In this document: piece by piece, positions 59,806 to 64,000 of the stretch
Layout of the letters: the number at the start of each line of letters is the position of its first letter
How positions within the stretch are numbered: the stretch's first letter is position 1
Assembly: GCF_035918315.1 (NCBI RefSeq)
Contig: NZ_CP142146.1
Span: 372,001-436,000 of the forward strand
Source: Vagococcus jeotgali
GTDB lineage: Bacteria; Bacillota; Bacilli; Lactobacillales; Vagococcaceae
Length of the DNA: 64,000 nt
Direction: 5' to 3'
The notes under the pieces: model-generated
What the model saw: only the letters and a program-made list of their open reading frames with translations
The model's database searches: none
Told to the model about the DNA's origin: nothing
Made by a program: the position numbers and the translations under genes

Positions 59806-59846
59806 CAAATAAGAGGTTGACCGTATTTTGGTCAACCTCTTATTTG
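59806..59846. terminator. Bidirectional terminator pepF / spxH
   Basis: CAAATAAGAGGTTGACC / GGTCAACCTCTTATTTG, perfect 17-base stem with a 7-base loop. Confidence 0.93.
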
Positions 59847-59847
59847 T

Positions 59848-60459
59848 TTACTTAAATAGCTCCGCATGTGAGATGTGTTGCAGTGAGTAATTTGGTTGTA
59901 TCAAAGACTTGATATCATCGATAGAGGCTAGACCATCTATTAAGACACCAAAATCTTGATCCAATCCATAATTAAAAATAACAGCTTTAGTAAAACGGTT
60001 AACACCCATCTCATTTGCGATTTTCTGGTCTTGCTGGAAGAATTCATTAACAAGATGTGATTGTCTGTCACTATTAAAAAGAGACTTATCTGCACGAATC
60101 TCTTCCAATATCTCTTCGACTAATTCTTTAGAATAATGCCTTTTTTGACGTCCAACCATTTCTTGTAGGTGAAATAAAAATTTTCGTCCAACTTTTTTTC
60201 CTTGTAATTGTGCAGCTTTAATATCTAAACAGGCAGAATAGAAAGTTTCGACTAATTGATTTCTGAAAGAAAGGTCATTCACCGGCAAATCATGATCAAC
60301 TAAATAGTGCTGGATAATTGATGGATTTAAAATAGGAACGAACCACAAACAGATTTTTCTGTTTTTTTGTTTTTCTTCCTTGACGATATCTAAAAAGCGT
60401 TGCTCAGACTGTAGACAATGCTCATCTAACGGGTTAACAAATAAATAAATTTCAATCAA
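59848..60459 (-). CDS. spxH: SpxH (YjbH), ClpXP adaptor for Spx
   Basis: DsbA-like protein that delivers Spx to ClpXP. It has 203 residues from TTG 60459 (IEIYLFVNPLD), chosen because GGGGGTG lies at the right distance; the longer frame has no ribosome site. Thioredoxin-like N-terminus with only a single Cys (PLDEHCLQSEQ) where other family members have two; VNRFTKAVIFNYG holds the cis-Pro-equivalent region. spxA lies 58 kb away in the same window. Confidence 0.88.
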   Translation of the reverse strand: MIEIYLFVNPLDEHCLQSEQRFLDIVKEEKQKNRKICLWFVPILNPSIIQHYLVDHDLPVNDLSFRNQLVETFYSACLDIKAAQLQGKKVGRKFLFHLQEMVGRQKRHYSKELVEEILEEIRADKSLFNSDRQSHLVNEFFQQDQKIANEMGVNRFTKAVIFNYGLDQDFGVLIDGLASIDDIKSLIQPNYSLQHISHAELFK

Positions 60460-60548
60460 CTTACGACACCCCCTATTGACCAAACCTATATACGTATTCC
60501 TAACTATAATTTAACAAAAAAGACTGAAAAACAAAAGGGAAAGGCCTT

Positions 60549-61148
60549 TTACCCTTGTGATATATCTTGTTTATATGCAATCATTCTAGCGACTTTTTTC
60601 TTGGAAGGACGGTGTGTAATACCATGTTCACGTAATAAGGAGTTGAATAATTCTTCACTATTAGAGATATCAGACACTTCCATTTCTAACTCGTAATCAA
60701 CAATGCCATCTTGAAACTGGCTCTCATCTAAAACAAGCAGTTGTGTATCTTGTAAGTTAACTTCCTTTCTAATAGTTGTGATGTCGCCAATAAAATCTAA
60801 AGCTGTTGGATCAATATCTTTTGATCGTAAATATTTTGCCGCCTCACTAGCACTTGGTATAGATAAATTCTCTAATGAATCTTTCATTTGCTCATCAGTT
60901 AGATTATCTGTCAACTCAAGATAAGAATGTGGATTATCTGTTGGCACTTTTAAAGTACATTCATTTTTATCCTTTAATTTTCTTAACCTAAGTCCCATAC
61001 CTGCCTGTTTCAAAGCTTCACTTGGCGTGTCAAAGTAATAATTCGTTTGAGTAAATGATTTACTTGATGCAAACAAACTATTGTTTAACTGTTGATACTC
61101 TTTTTCTGTCAACATGTTTTTGAATTCGATTTCAACTTCTTGACTCAT
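60549..61148 (-). CDS. CYTH-domain protein (triphosphate tunnel fold)
   Basis: A 199-residue protein with the diagnostic ExExK motif at the N-terminus (QEVEIEFKNML), GMGLRLRKLKDKNECTLK and the EVEFQ-like ELEMEVSD motif. CYTH proteins hydrolyse triphosphates or bind nucleotides; the role here is unknown, as in the B. subtilis YjbK group found by relQ. Start at ATG 61148 (GGAGGTGAT upstream). Divergent from relQ. Confidence 0.9.
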   Translation of the reverse strand: MSQEVEIEFKNMLTEKEYQQLNNSLFASSKSFTQTNYYFDTPSEALKQAGMGLRLRKLKDKNECTLKVPTDNPHSYLELTDNLTDEQMKDSLENLSIPSASEAAKYLRSKDIDPTALDFIGDITTIRKEVNLQDTQLLVLDESQFQDGIVDYELEMEVSDISNSEELFNSLLREHGITHRPSKKKVARMIAYKQDISQG

Positions 61149-61280
61149 ATTAATCACCTCCCATCCAGTGTAATGAATATTAGGGGAAAAAACAAATATG
61201 AGCCTCTTTGTAAACTAACCATTTTAAGTAAATTATGGTAAAATGTAGCATGTATGCTGACATTAAAGGTGGCGAGGAAA

Positions 61281-61964
61281 TTGGAAGATAGAAATTGGAA
61301 GTTATTTTTAGCACCATATGAACAAGCTGTATCAGAACTTAAAGTAAAGTTAAGAAGCATTAGAACTCAATATCAAGAAAATAATCTACATACGCCAATT
61401 GAATTTGTGACGGGACGTGTGAAACCTAAAGATAGTATTTTAACAAAAGCAAAACTCCGTGGTATTTCTCTAGATAGATTAGAAAACGATATGCAAGATA
61501 TTGCAGGGCTTAGAATTATGTGTCAGTTTGTTGAGGATATTTATGAAGTGATTCATCTACTTAGACAACGCACAGACTTTAAAATCATTCAAGAGCGAGA
61601 TTATATTGCTAATAGTAAGGCTAGCGGTTACCGGTCTTATCATGTGGTAATTGAATACCCCGTGCAATTAATTACTGGAGAAAAAAACATTTTAATGGAA
61701 ATCCAGATTAGAACTCTTGCAATGAACTTTTGGGCAACGATTGAGCATTCGCTAAATTATAAATATGACGGGGAATTTCCTGAAGAAATCAATACCAGAT
61801 TAGCATTAACAGCAGAAGCTGCTTCACTACTTGATGAGGAAATGTCCAAAATTCGTGATGAAATTCAAGAAGCTCAGCATTTATTTTCATACCGTGTCCC
61901 ACATCATTTAGTGGAAGATGAAAAAATGAATGAATCTGAAGTAGGTGAAACACATGAAGATTAG
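61281..61964 (+). CDS. relQ: Small alarmone synthetase RelQ (GTP pyrophosphokinase)
   Basis: Makes (p)ppGpp. It has 227 residues starting at TTG 61281 (LEDRNWKLFLAPYEQAV), which aligns with relatives' N-termini; the upstream ATG 61254 lacks a ribosome site. Synthetase motifs seen: VTGRVKPKDSI, DIAGLRIMCQF, GYRSYHVVIEYP and EIQIRTLAMNFWA. No hydrolase domain. Overlaps the start of nadK by 11 bases, suggesting coupled translation. Confidence 0.93.
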   Translation: MEDRNWKLFLAPYEQAVSELKVKLRSIRTQYQENNLHTPIEFVTGRVKPKDSILTKAKLRGISLDRLENDMQDIAGLRIMCQFVEDIYEVIHLLRQRTDFKIIQERDYIANSKASGYRSYHVVIEYPVQLITGEKNILMEIQIRTLAMNFWATIEHSLNYKYDGEFPEEINTRLALTAEAASLLDEEMSKIRDEIQEAQHLFSYRVPHHLVEDEKMNESEVGETHED

Positions 61965-62742
61965 TATTTTTTCAAATGAAAAAAAGCAGTCTCAAAAGGT
62001 AGCAAAAGAATTAAAATACAAATTAAAAGAACAACAGTTTATTATCGATGAAAAGACACCAGATGTAGTGATTACAATCGGCGGTGATGGGACACTACTT
62101 AGTGCTTTTCATGCTTATCAAGATCAACTAGCTACAGTGAGATTTATCGGGGTCCACACTGGGCATTTAGGTTTTTATACGGACTGGCGTGATTATGATA
62201 TTGATGAGTTAGTGAGAAGTCTAAAAGAAGAAACTCAAAAAAGTGTGAGTTACCCTTTACTTGATATCGAAGTTGTCTACTCTGATGGTAGTGATAGTGA
62301 GTTGCGTCTTGCTTTAAATGAAGCTAGTATAAAAAACATTCACCATACGATGGTTGCTAATGTTTATATTAAAACAGAGCTATTTGAGTGTTACAGAGGA
62401 GACGGGTTATCTGTTTCAACTCCAACTGGCTCAACTGCCTATAGTAAAAGTTTAGGTGGTGCTGTTCTTCATCCTAGAGTGAATGCCATTCAATTAAATG
62501 AGATAGCTTCAATCAATAACCGTGTATACCGTTCATTAGGTTCACCAATGATTATTGCAGCAGATGAGTGGATTACCTTTGATATGAAAGAGCAAGAAGA
62601 ATACCGATTAACCATTGATAATTATTTAGTAGAAAATCCAAATATAAAGCAGTTACGTTTTTGCTTGTCAGATAAACGTATCCAATTTGCTTCATACAGG
62701 CACACCCATTTTTGGAAGCGAGTGAGAGATGCCTTTATTTGA
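61954..62742 (+). CDS. nadK: NAD kinase
   Basis: Phosphorylates NAD to NADP. It has 262 residues from the ATG at 61954. GGDGT catalytic motif (ITIGGDGTLLSAFH), LNEASIKN and the GDGLSVSTPTGSTAY loop are intact. In an operon with relQ and the RluD-type gene. Confidence 0.95.
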   Translation: MKISIFSNEKKQSQKVAKELKYKLKEQQFIIDEKTPDVVITIGGDGTLLSAFHAYQDQLATVRFIGVHTGHLGFYTDWRDYDIDELVRSLKEETQKSVSYPLLDIEVVYSDGSDSELRLALNEASIKNIHHTMVANVYIKTELFECYRGDGLSVSTPTGSTAYSKSLGGAVLHPRVNAIQLNEIASINNRVYRSLGSPMIIAADEWITFDMKEQEEYRLTIDNYLVENPNIKQLRFCLSDKRIQFASYRHTHFWKRVRDAFI

Positions 62743-62769
62743 GAACTTAGAAGAAAGCAGTGAAAATAA

Positions 62770-63657
62770 ATGAGATTTACCTGGATTGTGGACGTGGAAA
62801 ATACCACATTAAAAAAATTTTTAAATAAGCAAGGTGTATCAAGACGTTTGCTGGCCAAAATCAAATATCAAGGTGGAACACTTCTAGTTAATAAACAAGT
62901 TAGAAATTCGACTTTTGAAGTGAAGGAGGGAGATAGTGTGACAATTATTATCCCTGATGAGGGGGAGCATGAAACGATGTTACCTTATGAGTCGACTTTG
63001 GATATTATCTATGAAGATGAACATCTCTTAGTAGTCAATAAACCAACAGAAGTGGCTTCAATTCCTTCGCAGTATCACAAGACAGGAACTATGGCAAATT
63101 ATGTGAAACACTACTATAATCAGCAAGATTATGATAACCGAATCATTCATGTAGTGACAAGGCTTGACCGTGACACTACAGGGTTGATGATGTTTGCTAA
63201 ACACGGTTTTTCTCATGCTATGATGGATAAGCAATTACAATCAGGTGAGATGAAGAAATATTATTCAGCTATTGTTGGTGGTGATTTATCAAGACTTAAA
63301 GAAGAAGAGACCATTGATCTTAGAATTGGCCGAGATGAGTCATCCATTATTAAACGAACAGTTGTAGAAGAAGGCGGTCAGCATGCTATTACTGATTATA
63401 AATTAATCGAAAAAACAGATGAGACAGCTCAAGTTGATGTTCAACTACATACTGGGCGAACTCATCAAATTAGAGTTCATTTTCAAGGGATTGGGTGTCC
63501 TTTGATTGGAGATGAACTTTACGGTGGGAACATAGATAAGGGCATAAATAGACAAGCCCTACATTGTAAACGATTAGAATTTTTACATCCCTTCACTGGG
63601 GAGCAGATTGTATTAACAGCACCACTACCAGAAGATATGCAAGAGTTATTGAGTTAA
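62770..63657 (+). CDS. RluD-family pseudouridine synthase (YjbO-like)
   Basis: RNA pseudouridine synthase with 295 residues. An S4-like N-terminal part (SRRLLAKIKYQGGTLLVNKQ) is followed by the catalytic domain with the active-site Asp in VTRLDRDTTGLMMFAK and YSAIVGG, HTGRTHQIRVHF motifs. Which uridine is modified is not shown by the sequence. Follows nadK by 27 bases. Confidence 0.93.
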   Translation: MRFTWIVDVENTTLKKFLNKQGVSRRLLAKIKYQGGTLLVNKQVRNSTFEVKEGDSVTIIIPDEGEHETMLPYESTLDIIYEDEHLLVVNKPTEVASIPSQYHKTGTMANYVKHYYNQQDYDNRIIHVVTRLDRDTTGLMMFAKHGFSHAMMDKQLQSGEMKKYYSAIVGGDLSRLKEEETIDLRIGRDESSIIKRTVVEEGGQHAITDYKLIEKTDETAQVDVQLHTGRTHQIRVHFQGIGCPLIGDELYGGNIDKGINRQALHCKRLEFLHPFTGEQIVLTAPLPEDMQELLS

Positions 63658-63690
63658 TAGTCAGAATGAAACATAAAAAAGGAGAAGTAA

Positions 63691-64000
63691 ATGTTAGTAG
63701 AACACAAAATTAATAATCATTTAACTTGGGTAGAAACAAATCGTTTAACTGATGAAGAAAAAATCAGTTTATTAACAGATTACAAATTACCAGCAGAGAC
63801 AATTGATTATGTGACAGATATTTATGAGCGAAGTAACTACATTACAGATGAGGAAAATGGTATTGATTTAGTCATCATTCATGTTCCAACCAAGCTAGAT
63901 CAAGATAATCGTTATGTTTCTAGACCAGTCAGTTTATTAACCCGGGGTAATCAAATATTTTACTTCAATGAAGGGGAGTCAAAGGTAAACTACGAAAAAG
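63691..64000 (+). CDS. CorA-family metal transporter, 5' part
   Basis: The ATG at 63691 (AAAAGGAGAAG upstream) opens a frame to the window end (103 residues). HLTWVETNRLTDEEKI, YVTDIYERSNYI and GIDLVIIHVPTK resemble the N-terminal cytoplasmic domain of CorA Mg2+ transporters. Membrane part and GMN motif are beyond the window. In related genomes a Mg2+ transporter gene also closes this cluster. Confidence 0.7.
   Translation, partial: MLVEHKINNHLTWVETNRLTDEEKISLLTDYKLPAETIDYVTDIYERSNYITDEENGIDLVIIHVPTKLDQDNRYVSRPVSLLTRGNQIFYFNEGESKVNYEK

Overview
The window is a low-GC Firmicutes chromosome segment of the Lactobacillales type. Conserved blocks (trpS, spxA-mecA, class Ib nrdHIEF, walRKHIJ-htrA-rlmH, coiA-pepF-spxH-CYTH-relQ-nadK-rluD) and the protein sequences point to Enterococcaceae, with Vagococcus or a near relative most likely. 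The genus is an inference from memory of family sequences. No rRNA or tRNA gene is recognisable.

Layout. 1-2.9 kb: trpS 3' part (partial), spxA, mecA, a GtrA-like gene. 2.9-6.9 kb: nrdHIEF on the minus strand behind a promoter with NrdR boxes. 7.1-8.1 kb: two unknown genes, one frameshifted. 8.6-16.3 kb: the WalRK cell-wall two-component operon with its accessory genes, htrA and rlmH; seven DnaA-box-like 9-mers lie between htrA and rlmH. 16.5-27.4 kb: accessory/defence island with a zeta-toxin-like kinase and small partner ORF, IS256 debris, a multi-gene restriction-modification-like locus (subunit M, a GIY-YIG/helicase/methylase fusion, an NPPY methylase, a DUF262/DUF1524 GmrSD-like protein), a fossil hsdR 3' end and an IS200/IS605 transposon with tnpA and tnpB. 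27.4-30.4 kb: msrA and a pcp-DUF979-DUF969 operon. 31-38.5 kb: a broken glmS divergent from a mannitol PTS operon (mtlA-mtlR-mtlF-mtlD). 38.5-45.7 kb: IS-rich stretch (IS256, IS30, ISL3, deleted IS256) around nanE, yebC and an ankyrin-lipoprotein pseudogene. 45.7-53.8 kb: APC permease, beta-glucoside-type PTS with its LicT antiterminator, ABC-F protein YdiF, and a second ISL3 copy. 53.8-64 kb: YjeM-like permease, queG, coiA, pepF, spxH, CYTH protein, relQ, nadK, RluD-type synthase and the start of a CorA-like transporter.

How it fits together. Three players of the ClpXP/ClpCP adaptor and stress network are present: Spx, MecA and SpxH, the adaptor that delivers Spx to ClpXP. coiA carries a perfect TACGAATA competence-sigma (ComX) box. 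mecA and coiA are neighbours in related genomes, so the roughly 54 kb between them here is probably a rearrangement or insertion.

Best candidates for new biology: the hybrid restriction locus at 18.0-25.3 kb with its adjacent toxin-like pair, the DnaA-box cluster ahead of rlmH, and the ComX box at coiA. Several broken genes are shifted at homopolymer runs; some of these could be sequencing errors.
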